Shown in pieces: positions 35,709 through 45,366 of a stretch of 64,000 bases of DNA. The notes under the pieces are model-generated. The model did no database searches. It worked only from the letters and a program-made list of their open reading frames with translations, and had not been told where the DNA came from. How positions within the stretch are numbered: position 1 is the first letter of the stretch; every line of letters begins with the position of its first letter. The position numbers and the translations under genes were made by a program. The stretch is from CBDCFT01 sp965216365 (GTDB lineage: Bacteria; Pseudomonadota; Gammaproteobacteria; Arenicellales; CBDCFT01), in NCBI GenBank assembly GCA_965216365.1, contig CBDCFT010000081.1, positions 116,113 to 180,112 on the forward strand, read 5' to 3'.

Positions 35709-38700
35709 ATGACGAGTAACAATAACATTTCACAACACATTGATTTTAATGCCATTCACGACGTAGAACGTTTGGGCGAACTGGATGGTAAATTTCTGCA
35801 AAAGCTAAGCCAATTGGATACTGATTTGCACAGTCAACTGGCTGCATACCGGGCCGGGGAGTTTCAACCATCCCCCGTCGAGTTGAGTGAATTTATCCTC
35901 AAAATCGCTCCCCATGTCGAAAATTATTTGGCTGAATTATTTGAAATCGGCGACGAACTGAAAACTGCTCGTGAACATATCTTGCTCGAACACCGCGTAG
36001 CCGAATTTAGACAGGAATTCGTTATGCGCCGGGCAAAACGCTATCGCGGCAAAAATACCGATAGCTTCGCAGTACTCGATGAATGGCTGGATGATGAGCT
36101 GGCAAAGTCGGAATACTCGGACCTTGACCGCGAATTATCCACCGCTTGTTTCGCAATGGATCTACTCAACGATGAGGAATCCAATGCAGACAAGATTGAC
36201 CGTCTCACTGCCTGGTGTTACCTGGGGCGAAAAGGCGAGACCACCCTCAAAGATTGGAGTAGTTTCAAGATTCCTCAATCGGTAGACCCCGCTCATCTGG
36301 TAACTCTCGAACAGTTAAAAAACGATAAGACCGGGCGACAACAAAGTAATCCGGATAACTTTCGGCAACGCGACGGTTTTGGTTTAACCGACAATCGCAT
36401 GTCGTTGCGCGAAACGCTGTCCGAAGTCGAGTATTGCGTTTATTGCCACGATCACGACGGCGACTTTTGCTCCAAAGGTTTTCCGGAAAACAAAAAGAAA
36501 CCGGAACTCGGTTTAAAAGTGAATCCGCTGGGAGTCACGCTGACCGGTTGTCCGCTGGAAGAAAAAATTTCGGAAATGCATTTGCTCAAACGCGACGGGC
36601 GCACGATCGCCGCGCTCGCTGTCGCCATGATTGACAACCCCATGATTCCCGCGACCGGGCATCGCATTTGTAATGACTGCATGAAGGGTTGTATTTATCA
36701 GAAAAAAGATCCGGTCAATATTCCGCAAATTGAAACCCGTGTGTTGACCGATGTTCTGGATTTGCCCTGGGGTGTGGAGATTTACGACTTACTCACACGC
36801 TGGAACCCGTTAAGACCCAAACAATATTTAATGCGGCCCTACAATGGTCGTAATGTGTTGATTTCCGGCATGGGGCCGGCCGGTTTTACCATGGCCCATC
36901 ATTTAACGATGGAAGGTTGCGCGGTTGTCGGTATCGATGGTTTAAAAATCGAACCGTTGGAAGAAAAGCTATTAACCCAACCCGTGCGGGATTTTTCCAC
37001 ACTGCAGCACCATTTAGGCGAACGTATTCTGGCCGGATTCGGTGGCGTCGCGGAGTACGGTATTACCGTACGTTGGGACAAGAACTTTTTAACCTTGATC
37101 TACATGACGCTGGCCCGGCGCCGGACATTTCAAGTCTATGGCGGCGCGCGCTTAGGTGGCACAATCACGCTCGACGACGCCTGGGAACTCGGCTTTGATC
37201 ACGTGTGTATTGCCAATGGCGCCGGCCTGCCCCGGGTCATTTCCATCGGCAACAGCCTCGCGCGCGGTATGCGTCAGGCAAACGACTTCCTAATGGCATT
37301 GCAACTCACCGGTGCGGCTAAAAGCGACAGCCTCGCAAATCTGCAGGTGCGCATGCCTGCTGCCGTTGTCGGCGGCGGTCTCACCGCCATCGACACGGCC
37401 ACTGAAGTACAGGCCTACTACATTAAGCAAGTTGAAAAAGTTTTGCGGCGCTACGAAGAATTGGTAGCTAGCGAAGATGAAGCAAGCATTTGTAAAGGTT
37501 TGAATAAAGAGAATTTGCAAATTTTAGATGAGTTTTTAGATCATGGTCGTGAAGTACGCAAGGAACGCCGGCGCGCCGATGCAGCAAACCAGGAACCCGA
37601 TTTCATTTCTCTGTTGCGCAAATGGGGAGGCGTCACTATTGTTTACCGGCGTGGCTTGAACGAATCTCCCGCTTATCAGCGCAATCACGAAGAAGTGATC
37701 AAGGCGATGGAAGAAGGCATCTACTATATCGAAGGTGTCGATCCCGTGCGTTGCGAACTGGACGAATACGGTCATGTCTCATCGTTGGTTTGCCGCAAGC
37801 TACGGCAAGAGGATGGACGATGGCTGGCGACAAACGAAGAAACGAATGTCCGGGCACGATCGGTTTTTGTCGCCGCCGGCACCTTCCCCAATGCCATTTA
37901 CGAATCGGAATATCCCGGCACGTTTACCATGGAACACGATCATTTCCTGCCTCATGTTTCACAACGTCAAGGCCTGCAACCCGTGCGTGTCGCGGATCAT
38001 TGCAAGTCACCACAATTCGGACCGTTAACGTCGTTTGATCTGGATAACCGCCGGGTCAGTTTTCTCGGCGACACCCATCCTGTATTCAACGGCAGCGTGG
38101 TTAAAGCGATTGCTTCCGCATTACGCAGTTATCCGGAAGTAATGGAAGCGGTCGGCGCACACCCGGCGATTCAGGGCGACAATAGCTTGCTTGACACATT
38201 TCAAAACACAATCGCCGAACAATTCACCGCCGAAATCGCCGAAGTCAATACCGATCACCCGATGGTGGTGGAGCTTTTGGTCAAGGCGCCATTGGCCGCG
38301 AAGAATTTCAGACCGGGACAATTTTTCCGTTTGCAAATGTACGAAAGCCTGTCGCCCGTCGTGAACGGAACACGTTTGCAGGTTCCGTTACAAACCATCA
38401 GTGGCGCAGGCGTCGATGGCGACATGGTTCGCCTGGTGTTACTGCGCTGGGGTTTCAATGCCAAATTAGTCTCTCGATTAAATTCCGGCGACAAGATCGT
38501 ATTAATGGGACCGACCGGCGCACCAACGCCCATCGAAACCAATAAAACCATTCTGATTGTCGCCAGTAGTTGGGGTGCAGCGGTTATGCTCGGACTCGGT
38601 CCGGCACTGAGGGCCGCGGGTTGCCGCGTTCTATATGTCGCTACCTATGCAAACGAAAAAGAGCTGTATTACAAGGAAGAACTTGAAAACACGGCGGATG

Positions 38701-39209
38701 AAATTATCTGGAATGTCGCCAGTGGCGCGCCTATTGCGGCGTCACGTGATCAGGATCTGAGTGCCGCCAGCACCGACATCATTGATTTAATAAAACAATA
38801 TTATGCCGGAAACATCGATGGACAAAACGGCAAGCCGTCGATAAAACTGGAAGACGTCGACGAAGTGTTAGTCATGGGCTGGACAGGCTTGTTAAAAGAT
38901 TTCCAAAACGCTTATAAGAATGAGTTACGGGAACTGTTCAATCCTGACGTCGAACTGACCGGCACCGTCGGCAGCCCCATGCAATGCATGCTCAAAGGTG
39001 TGTGCGCACAATGTTTGCAATGGCAGATCGACCCCGAAACCGGTGAACGCACCCGGGCGGTATTTTCCTGTTCCATGCAGGATCAACCGCTGATGTGGAT
39101 TGATGTGGAAAACCTAATGGCACGCCAGGGACAAAATCGACTATCGGAATTCCTTACCAATAAATGGGTGGATCATGTGCTGAAAATCGAACAGTGCCCT
39201 GCTTCTTAG
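35709..39209 (+). CDS. Large FAD/NAD(P) oxidoreductase: GltD-like domain fused to a PyrK/FNR-like domain
   Basis: 1166 aa. A helical N-terminus of about 230 residues precedes two cysteine groups (C243, C246, C254, C281; then C321, C324, C328) suited to [4Fe-4S] clusters. A GltD-like double Rossmann unit follows (ISGMGPAGFTMA 385-396, VVGGGLTAIDTATE 553-566). The last 330 residues resemble the FNR-like flavin reductase of PyrK/NfnA, with FRPGQFFRLQM and a C-terminal cluster motif CMLKGVCAQC plus FSCSM. This is the order of NADH-dependent ferredoxin:NADP oxidoreductase (NfnB plus NfnA) in one chain, so electron transfer or bifurcation is possible. Function is inferred only. Confidence 0.8.
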   Translation: MTSNNNISQHIDFNAIHDVERLGELDGKFLQKLSQLDTDLHSQLAAYRAGEFQPSPVELSEFILKIAPHVENYLAELFEIGDELKTAREHILLEHRVAEFRQEFVMRRAKRYRGKNTDSFAVLDEWLDDELAKSEYSDLDRELSTACFAMDLLNDEESNADKIDRLTAWCYLGRKGETTLKDWSSFKIPQSVDPAHLVTLEQLKNDKTGRQQSNPDNFRQRDGFGLTDNRMSLRETLSEVEYCVYCHDHDGDFCSKGFPENKKKPELGLKVNPLGVTLTGCPLEEKISEMHLLKRDGRTIAALAVAMIDNPMIPATGHRICNDCMKGCIYQKKDPVNIPQIETRVLTDVLDLPWGVEIYDLLTRWNPLRPKQYLMRPYNGRNVLISGMGPAGFTMAHHLTMEGCAVVGIDGLKIEPLEEKLLTQPVRDFSTLQHHLGERILAGFGGVAEYGITVRWDKNFLTLIYMTLARRRTFQVYGGARLGGTITLDDAWELGFDHVCIANGAGLPRVISIGNSLARGMRQANDFLMALQLTGAAKSDSLANLQVRMPAAVVGGGLTAIDTATEVQAYYIKQVEKVLRRYEELVASEDEASICKGLNKENLQILDEFLDHGREVRKERRRADAANQEPDFISLLRKWGGVTIVYRRGLNESPAYQRNHEEVIKAMEEGIYYIEGVDPVRCELDEYGHVSSLVCRKLRQEDGRWLATNEETNVRARSVFVAAGTFPNAIYESEYPGTFTMEHDHFLPHVSQRQGLQPVRVADHCKSPQFGPLTSFDLDNRRVSFLGDTHPVFNGSVVKAIASALRSYPEVMEAVGAHPAIQGDNSLLDTFQNTIAEQFTAEIAEVNTDHPMVVELLVKAPLAAKNFRPGQFFRLQMYESLSPVVNGTRLQVPLQTISGAGVDGDMVRLVLLRWGFNAKLVSRLNSGDKIVLMGPTGAPTPIETNKTILIVASSWGAAVMLGLGPALRAAGCRVLYVATYANEKELYYKEELENTADEIIWNVASGAPIAASRDQDLSAASTDIIDLIKQYYAGNIDGQNGKPSIKLEDVDEVLVMGWTGLLKDFQNAYKNELRELFNPDVELTGTVGSPMQCMLKGVCAQCLQWQIDPETGERTRAVFSCSMQDQPLMWIDVENLMARQGQNRLSEFLTNKWVDHVLKIEQCPAS

Positions 39210-39308
39210 TCTTCGAGTGCTTATGAACTTAACGTAATGTAATGTTTCGATAACGAATAAAGGCGTAGTATTTCAAATATCCTCAGCGCATTTTACGGAG
39301 TGTTTGAA

Positions 39309-39959
39309 ATGAGTATGCCCAATCGTGTTAAACGCATTATTAAAAACAACCTTTCTATCTTCTTCGTTGTTTTTGGAGTTCTGTTTTTTCGCACCGCAGT
39401 TGCCGATTGGTCTTATGTTCCGAGCGGTTCGATGGAGCCGACTTTATACGAAGGCGATTACGTCTGGATAGACAAGACTGACTACGGCCCATCCATTCCG
39501 CTACTCAATTTAAGGCTCGGATCATTCGGCAAACCCAATCGCGGGGACATCGTCACGTTTGTACCGCCACACACGGATGACTTATTCGTCAAACGTATTA
39601 TCGGCGTCCCCGGCGACAGCATTCGTTTTCAGGGTTCTAATGTATTTATCAATGAGCAAAAATTGGATTTGAGAATTTCAAACACATCCAAACTTCCCAT
39701 CATCGGCCAGGAAACAATCGACAATGTCGAGCATCTCATTCAACTCAGCGGAAACATTCGCTTGCCGCAAAACAATGACACTATTGTCGTGCCAGACAAA
39801 CGCTACTTTGTAATGGGTGACCACCGCAACAACAGCGTCGATTCTCGATACTGGGGGTTTGTGGAAGAAGACCAAATCATGGGTAAAGTCACGCATGTGG
39901 CCGTGTCATTTTCTGACCGTAGGCCGCCGTCACGGCGGTTTCGTATTAAGCTGATATGA
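39309..39959 (+). CDS. lepB: Signal peptidase I (S26)
   Basis: 216 aa with one N-terminal membrane segment (NLSIFFVVFGVLFFRTAVA). The catalytic serine is in VPSGSMEPTL and the general-base lysine in VKRIIGVPGDSI; the box E motif is GDHRNNSVDSRYWG. It removes signal peptides on the periplasmic side. It is shorter than E. coli LepB and has a single helix, so it may be a second, specialised signal peptidase. ATG 39309 is chosen because ACGGAG lies 8 bases upstream; a GTG at 39300 is in frame. It stands alone, not next to rnc or lepA. Confidence 0.9.
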   Translation: MSMPNRVKRIIKNNLSIFFVVFGVLFFRTAVADWSYVPSGSMEPTLYEGDYVWIDKTDYGPSIPLLNLRLGSFGKPNRGDIVTFVPPHTDDLFVKRIIGVPGDSIRFQGSNVFINEQKLDLRISNTSKLPIIGQETIDNVEHLIQLSGNIRLPQNNDTIVVPDKRYFVMGDHRNNSVDSRYWGFVEEDQIMGKVTHVAVSFSDRRPPSRRFRIKLI

Positions 39960-40023
39960 CTTGATAATTCGTTTATGGAAGACATTTCTAAAGACTGGGA
40001 AACTACTTTAAGGATACAAAGAA

Positions 40024-40404
40024 ATGCATAAAAGTCGCTTGGGTGCTTTGGTTGTAGATTGTCAAACAGAAGATTTATACAAGGAAACCGAGTTTTGGTC
40101 GAAGGCACTAGGCTCCACTCCCGAAGCACAGGACAAACCGATTAGCGAAAAGTATATTCGTCTTTACGGTCAACCTGGTGAAGCTCAGGTAATTTTGCAA
40201 AAAGTTGACCATACCAGCCGGGTTCACTTAGATATCGAAACCGACAACATTGACGCGGAAGTAGAAAGACTCGAAGCCCTGGGTCCGACCATCGTCGAAC
40301 GCAAGGAGTCATGGGTGATCATGGAAGCACCGAGTAAACAACGTTTTTGTGTTATCGGCCCGGTTCGATCTGATTTCGAAGTTAATGCAAATGTTTGGAA
40401 ATGA
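40024..40404 (+). CDS. VOC-superfamily (glyoxalase-like) protein
   Basis: 126 aa, one vicinal-oxygen-chelate fold unit (RLGALVVDCQTEDLYKETEF, VHLDIETDNIDAEVERL, SWVIMEAPSKQRFCVIGP). It resembles the glyoxalase/bleomycin-resistance-like group without the full metal triad, so it may bind a ligand rather than catalyse. Its stop overlaps the next gene's ATG (ATGA, 40401-40404), making it the first of a tight operon that runs to the cupin, GFA and dioxygenase genes. Confidence 0.8.
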   Translation: MHKSRLGALVVDCQTEDLYKETEFWSKALGSTPEAQDKPISEKYIRLYGQPGEAQVILQKVDHTSRVHLDIETDNIDAEVERLEALGPTIVERKESWVIMEAPSKQRFCVIGPVRSDFEVNANVWK

Positions 40405-41009
40405 GGGTCACTTGGGTCATCGTATTCCTCGCTGTTTTTGTATGGTCGGCGATCTCGCCAAAGGACTACTTAACCTGGGTATTGGAAGTCGCTCCTGCCG
40501 TAATCGGATTCGTCATTCTGGCCGCAACATATCAATCCTTTCGACTGACCAACCTGCTTTACGTACTTATATTAATACATTGCATCATCCTGATGATCGG
40601 CGGTCGCTACACCTACGCCGAAGTTCCGCTGTTCGATTATTTCAAAACAACATTTGGTTTCGAGCGTAACAACTACGATAAAGCCGGACACTTTGTCCAG
40701 GGTTTTGTCCCCGCCATCATTGCAAGAGAAATTCTTATTCGAAAAAGCGTCATTAACTCAGCCGCATGGAGTAATTTTATTATTGTTTCGATATGTCTGG
40801 CGTTCAGCGCGTTTTATGAATTAATCGAATGGGTAGCCGCACTCGTCAGTGGAGAAGCTGCCGAAGCATTTCTTGGCGCACAAGGCTACGTGTGGGATAC
40901 ACAAACCGACATGGCGCTCGCACTGCTGGGGGCGATACTGGCCCTGGTATTTTTGAGTTCACTACACGACCATCAGTTACGTAACCTGGACAGACAAAAT
41001 GACCGATAA
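40401..41009 (+). CDS. DUF2238 (YjdF-like) inner membrane protein
   Basis: 203 aa with about six hydrophobic helices. It has the DUF2238 family core YDKAGHFVQGFVPAIIAREI and AFYELIEWVAALVSG, and GYVWDTQTDMALALLGA near the end. The family is of unknown function, a polytopic inner membrane protein. ATG 40401 overlaps the stop of the VOC gene, so translation is coupled. The end overlaps the next gene by 11 bases. Confidence 0.85.
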   Translation: MRVTWVIVFLAVFVWSAISPKDYLTWVLEVAPAVIGFVILAATYQSFRLTNLLYVLILIHCIILMIGGRYTYAEVPLFDYFKTTFGFERNNYDKAGHFVQGFVPAIIAREILIRKSVINSAAWSNFIIVSICLAFSAFYELIEWVAALVSGEAAEAFLGAQGYVWDTQTDMALALLGAILALVFLSSLHDHQLRNLDRQNDR

Positions 41010-41811
41010 TTTCACAGGAGAGTTGGCCCCGGTGTTATACCTCCCTCACGGCGGTGGACCGTTGCCAATTCTTGGAGATGAAGGCCATACGGATTTAGTC
41101 GCTTTCCTTAAACAAATTGGCAACACGCTAGGCAAACCTTCGGCAATATTGGTTATCAGCGCGCACTGGGAAGAAGATACGCCGACAATAACCAGCGGAC
41201 ACCACCCAGAACTCGTATACGACTACTACGGGTTTCCACCTGAATCCTATGAAATTCAGTACCCTGCTCCAGGCAATCCGGATCTGGCAAAGGAGATTTT
41301 CGATCTAATCCGGGCCGGTGGAACTCCTGCGAAACTGGATGGTAAACGTGGATTCGACCACGGTTTGTTTATTCCACTTAAACTTGTATATCCGCAAGCA
41401 AACATCCCGTGCATACAATTATCACTACTCAAGAATTTAGATGCAGGAAAACATATCACGCTTGGTAAAACGTTGGCGGATTTACGCAGGAAAAATGTGC
41501 TGATTGTCGGCTCGGGACTGTCTTTTCATAATATGCGAGCATTCGGCTCGGTGGACGCGGAAAACAGGGACAAGGCGTTTGACCAATGGTTAATAAATGT
41601 ATGCACAAATCCCAAGCTTTCTTCTGTAGAACGTGAAAAACTGCTTATCGAATGGGAGGACGCACCACACGCTCGCTATTGTCATCCCAGAGAGGAACAT
41701 CTATTGCCACTGCACGTTTGCTACGGCGCAGCCTGGGTCGAAACACCTGCGGCTAAACTTGTATTCAATCAAAACGTGATAGGGAAACGAACCTCGGCTT
41801 TTTTATGGTAA
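40999..41811 (+). CDS. Class III extradiol dioxygenase (DODA/YgiD-like, LigB superfamily)
   Basis: 270 aa. LigB-type metal motifs are visible: LPHGGGPLP near the N-terminus, ISAHWEED, FDHGLFIPLKL, and GSGLSFHNMR. The family uses non-haem Fe(II), or zinc in some, to cleave catechol-type rings, for example 4,5-DOPA. The natural substrate in bacteria is often unknown. The gene overlaps its upstream neighbour by 11 bases and sits 7 bases before the cupin gene, so it belongs to the same operon. Confidence 0.86.
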   Translation: MTDNFTGELAPVLYLPHGGGPLPILGDEGHTDLVAFLKQIGNTLGKPSAILVISAHWEEDTPTITSGHHPELVYDYYGFPPESYEIQYPAPGNPDLAKEIFDLIRAGGTPAKLDGKRGFDHGLFIPLKLVYPQANIPCIQLSLLKNLDAGKHITLGKTLADLRRKNVLIVGSGLSFHNMRAFGSVDAENRDKAFDQWLINVCTNPKLSSVEREKLLIEWEDAPHARYCHPREEHLLPLHVCYGAAWVETPAAKLVFNQNVIGKRTSAFLW

Positions 41812-41818
41812 TAAAACG

Positions 41819-42184
41819 ATGAAACTCGCACCCATAAACTTTGAAGACAAATTTTCCAAATTCAACGACCATTGGTCACCCAAAGTCATCGCGGAGATGA
41901 ATGACTACCAGTTTAAACTGGTAAAAGTACAAGGGGAATTCGTCTGGCACGATCATCCCGATACCGATGAAGTTTTCGTTGTTCTGGATGGGAAGCTAAA
42001 CATCGAATTTCGCGATGGAAAAGTGTCACTTGAATCGGGAGAAATGTTTGTCGTACCAAAAGGAGTTGAACATAAGCCTGTTGCAGAAAACGAATGCAAT
42101 ATCTTACTGATTGAACCCAGAGGCGTTGTTAACACGAGAGATGCTGAAAGCGAATTGACTGCCGAAAATGACGTTTGGATTTAA
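41819..42184 (+). CDS. Cupin-domain protein
   Basis: 121 aa, a single cupin barrel with the two signatures FVWHDHPDTDEVFVVLDG (motif 1 with histidines and glutamate for metal) and FVVPKGVEHKP (motif 2). Close relatives are small stand-alone cupins such as mannose-6-phosphate-isomerase-like proteins; catalytic role unknown. It lies in the VOC-to-GFA gene run. Confidence 0.85.
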   Translation: MKLAPINFEDKFSKFNDHWSPKVIAEMNDYQFKLVKVQGEFVWHDHPDTDEVFVVLDGKLNIEFRDGKVSLESGEMFVVPKGVEHKPVAENECNILLIEPRGVVNTRDAESELTAENDVWI

Positions 42185-42196
42185 AGGAGGGAAAAA

Positions 42197-42628
42197 ATGA
42201 GTACTGGTACTTATGAAGGTGGTTGTTTATGTGGCGCAATACGATATCACTCCGAAGAAGCACCAACACGATGCATGATTTGTCATTGCGAAGATTGTCG
42301 AAAGCATTCCGGCGCCCCTTGCTTAAGTTTTGTTCACTTTCCAAAAAAATCTTTTACGTGGCTTACAAAAGAGCCTCGTCGATACCGTTCATCGCGTTAT
42401 GCAGAAAGAGGCTTTTGCACGCAATGCGGTAGTACCGTGTCCATGCATGAGGAAGTGCTGGAAGATCGAGTCCAAATCGCTATCGGAAGCCTTGATAATC
42501 CACACGATATATCGCCACAAGATCATGTTTGGACACGTAGCAAGATAAGTTGGTTTGAAATTAACGATAATTTGCCTAGATTTGAAAAGAGTAGTAGCGC
42601 CGTTCCAAGCAAGGCGTCAACAGAGTAA
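42197..42628 (+). CDS. GFA (glutathione-dependent formaldehyde-activating enzyme)/CENP-V family protein
   Basis: 143 aa with the zinc-cysteine pattern of the GFA family: GGCLCGAIRY, CMICHCEDCRKHSG and GFCTQCGS. The named enzyme catalyses formation of S-hydroxymethylglutathione, but most family members have unknown substrates. A strong AAAGGAGG precedes the ATG by 8 bases. The gene lies 12 bases after the cupin gene in the same operon. Confidence 0.88.
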   Translation: MSTGTYEGGCLCGAIRYHSEEAPTRCMICHCEDCRKHSGAPCLSFVHFPKKSFTWLTKEPRRYRSSRYAERGFCTQCGSTVSMHEEVLEDRVQIAIGSLDNPHDISPQDHVWTRSKISWFEINDNLPRFEKSSSAVPSKASTE

Positions 42629-42685
42629 TATTTCGATCATGTGAGTGAATTTACTCTCGATGTCTTCTTTCTCCGCCTAGAGGAA

Positions 42686-43599
42686 ATGCAAATAACACCC
42701 CTACATAATCGCTTCGGCGTTGAAATACACAACATCGATTTGCGTAACGTGACTGCAAACTCCGGATACTCCGCGATTCGAAAGGCATTTGAAAAACATT
42801 CAGTTCTATTGTTCAGAAATCAAAATCTGAACGAGAAAAGCCACCTTTCATTTGCCGGTCTTTTCGGTCCAATCGAAGACCGGTCACGCGGTGTCAACGG
42901 TCCCTCAGCACGTATGTCGCCGGTTTCAAACGTAGTGGGCGGGACAAGAATCACATCGGAGAACGAAAAACATACTCAACACTTAAGAGCGAACCAATTA
43001 TGGCATACCGATAGCACCTTTTTGCCGGTTCCGGCGCTAGCTAATGTCATCGCTGCGCGCGTCTTACCGACAACGGGCGGTGAAACCGAGTTCGTATCGA
43101 CACGCATCGCCTGGCAAGACATGCCGATGAAGCTGAGAACTCAAGCCCGCGGTGCAATTGTTTGGCATCGCTACGGACATTCGCGTGCGAAAATCTCGAA
43201 GGAGCTGGCGAGTGATGCAATATTCGCGTCCTGGCCTGACCAGAGCTTGGCGCGCTGTATGGCGTAACCCTACAAACGGCACGGAATCGCTTTACATTGC
43301 CTCCCATGCGTACGCAGTAGAAGGCATGTCCGCTGTCGAGGGACAAAATCTGATTGCAGAGTTAACGGCATGGGCAACGCAGGATGAATACGTGTACTGT
43401 CATCAATGGCGTCAAGGCGACGTTTTAGTCTGGGACGAACGCGCGACCATGCATCGTGGCTGCGCCTGGCCTTATGAACAAGAACGCACCCTGGCCAGTA
43501 TCTGTGTGTCAGCCGGTTATCGTGATGGCCTGGGCACGGTGAGTCCGGCTAAACCGGCGTTTTCGGGATTACGAAAATTGTTTCCGGAATGTGCCATGA
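42686..43599 (+). CDS. TauD/TfdA-family 2-oxoglutarate dioxygenase, frameshifted
   Basis: About 304 aa when joined. The HxD metal motif is LWHTDSTF and the distal histidine is in TMHRGCAWPYEQER. The family hydroxylates diverse substrates using Fe(II) and 2-oxoglutarate. The first frame ends early; removing one base of the TT run at 43247-43248 restores DQSWRAVWRNPTNG. A second one-base change in the AAAA run before LFPEC would end the gene at a TGA (43597-43599) overlapping the next ATG. As given, the frame runs straight into the GDPD gene. The start at 42686 (MQITPLHNRFGVEIHNI) matches the family better than the GTG at 42641. Confidence 0.78.
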
Positions 43600-44345
43600 G
43601 AAAATATCTCCTGTTTTTAGTACTTATCTGTTCCGTTAACGTAAACGGGACTGAACTCATCGCTCATCGCGGTATAACACCGGGCTTTCAGGAGAACACG
43701 CTCGCTGCGATAGAAGAATCCTGGAAGCTCGGGGCGGATGCGGTTGAAATCGACCTGCGACTCTCTGTTGATGGCATTGTGTATTTATTCCACGACGACG
43801 AAATCGATGCAGGTTATGTTAATGAATTTGAATACGCTCAGTTGAACGCAACGCTTTTCGATACCGAAATACCCACACTGGCGTCGGTGTTCAATCTGGG
43901 ATTTCCATCCGGTTTTTATATCCTAGACTTGAAAGACCACCATGAACAGATGAAGAACGCGCTGGTAGAGGTTATAAAACAGACCCGGTTTCCAGCGAAC
44001 AAACTCGTTGTTCAAAGCCATGACGTAGACTTGTTGGTCTCAATCAGAGAGGCGATACCCAGCGCAAAATATTCTTTTTTAACCGGACTCAAACGAAACA
44101 TAGGTGTGATTAACAATAATAATCCCGCCGACATTGCAAACTCTCTCAAACAGTACGATATCGATCATATCGCCGCCAAAGGACGCAGCTTTATCGATCA
44201 CCGGTTTGTCGATGAATTTCGTAAGCGTGGAATTTGCTTTTTCGTCTGGACAATCAATGATATTTCGAGAATAAAATATTATTCCGCCATCGGCGTTGAC
44301 GGTGTCATTACCGACGTTCTTGCAACATTGAAACGCATGAACTGA
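43596..44345 (+). CDS. Glycerophosphodiester phosphodiesterase (GDPD), exported
   Basis: 249 aa with a signal peptide (RKYLLFLVLICSVNVNG) and the GDPD TIM-barrel motifs IAHRGITPGFQENT, ADAVEIDLRLSVDG and YLFHDDEI. It hydrolyses glycerophosphodiesters to glycerol 3-phosphate and an alcohol, here in the periplasm. ATG 43596 is chosen from the signal peptide. The start probably overlaps the dioxygenase stop, though as written both are in one frame. A real dioxygenase-GDPD fusion is unlikely because the signal peptide would then be internal. Confidence 0.88.
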   Translation: MRKYLLFLVLICSVNVNGTELIAHRGITPGFQENTLAAIEESWKLGADAVEIDLRLSVDGIVYLFHDDEIDAGYVNEFEYAQLNATLFDTEIPTLASVFNLGFPSGFYILDLKDHHEQMKNALVEVIKQTRFPANKLVVQSHDVDLLVSIREAIPSAKYSFLTGLKRNIGVINNNNPADIANSLKQYDIDHIAAKGRSFIDHRFVDEFRKRGICFFVWTINDISRIKYYSAIGVDGVITDVLATLKRMN

Positions 44346-44397
44346 TTATTTTTACCGGCTGGATTAAGTTTAACTATCAAATCAGGAGACAATAACA

Positions 44398-44802
44398 ATG
44401 CCGACTGAAAACCCCAGTATCATTTCGCACGTATCTATTGGTGTAAATGACCATGATCGTGCCACGAAGTTTTACGATACAGTCCTCTCTATCGTCGGTT
44501 GCAAACGCATCGTCGAACATCCTGATGCCGTAGCATACGGCAAGCTGTATCCCGAATTCTGGGTATGTACGCCGCTTGATGAAAACCCGGCCAACACCGG
44601 CAACGGAACACATATTGGATTCGTTGCTGACAATAAAGAAATGGTGCGCGCATTTCATGACGCAGCGGTCCAGGCAGGCGGTTCAGACGATGGAGCACCC
44701 GGCCCGCGACCGGAGTATGGCGAACCCTATTACGGTTGTTTTGTGCGTGACCCGGACGGTCATAAAATCGAAGCTACGTTTTGGGATGAATCATTGGAAT
44801 AA
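44398..44802 (+). CDS. VOC-superfamily (glyoxalase/bleomycin resistance-like) protein
   Basis: 134 aa, one VOC unit: ISHVSIGVNDHDRATKFYD, GNGTHIGFVADNKEMVRAFH, and YGCFVRDPDGHKIEATFW. The histidines and glutamate of the metal triad appear to be present. AGGAGA lies 7 bases upstream of the ATG. It ends the operon-like run that began at 40024. Confidence 0.86.
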   Translation: MPTENPSIISHVSIGVNDHDRATKFYDTVLSIVGCKRIVEHPDAVAYGKLYPEFWVCTPLDENPANTGNGTHIGFVADNKEMVRAFHDAAVQAGGSDDGAPGPRPEYGEPYYGCFVRDPDGHKIEATFWDESLE

Positions 44803-45366
44803 AAATGATTCTGTCTTTCATCGTGTGCTCTGTCATTGCGAGGAGTGAAACGACGAAGCAATCTCTGTTTTTTATCAGCATTCGGCTGTCAACCTTCTGC
44901 GAATAAGTATGAACACCACGCGAGGCGGAGCGGCTTTTGCCGTGAATTAATTTAACTGGATGCTTTACGGGACCTGCCGTGCGCGAAGTCGAATGGACTC
45001 AGGATGACATATTTTTGTTACTGCGCGAGATGGAGCAACGACGCGGACTCTTTTGCCATCCAGCTCATATTTTTTGCCGCGAGGGCGTACTTTCTTCACG
45101 AAAGATAGAAAGGCGAGATTGCTTCGCTGCGCTCGCAATGACATTGTTTCGGGTAGGAGCGAGCTTGCTCGCGAACAAAGCAATCTCGAAGAAATTCGCG
45201 AGACTGCCAATTGCTCCTGCAGTACCAGCACTTCCGCCTTCCCTGGCGGTCGCTGCTCGCTCCTACAATTGTTGGCTGACAGCTACTTCCAGTCCACAAT
45301 TTGCAAACCACACTGCACAAAATTATACTTTGCAAATGGCTTGATAACGTTCAAGTCATACATGTT
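44803..45366. repeat. Repeat-rich intergenic region: GCAATG/GAAGCAATC elements and a REP cluster
   Basis: The 564-base region holds no credible gene. It has a GTCATTGCGAGG-GACGAAGCAATC element (44832-44866) and its inverted partner GAGATTGCTTCG-GCTCGCAATGAC (45115-45142). It also has a REP element like that at 2161 (45153-45175, GTAGGAGCGAGCTTGCTCGC) with a degenerate partner, TGCTCGCTCCTAC at 45254-45266. Related GCAATG elements occur at 49162-49230 and 58691-58824. The repeats precede the FMN riboswitch. Confidence 0.75.

Noticed and set aside
44832..45266. CRISPR-like repeats
   Set aside because: Repeat copies are few, inverted, unevenly spaced and without spacers; they are REP and palindromic elements, and no cas gene is present.
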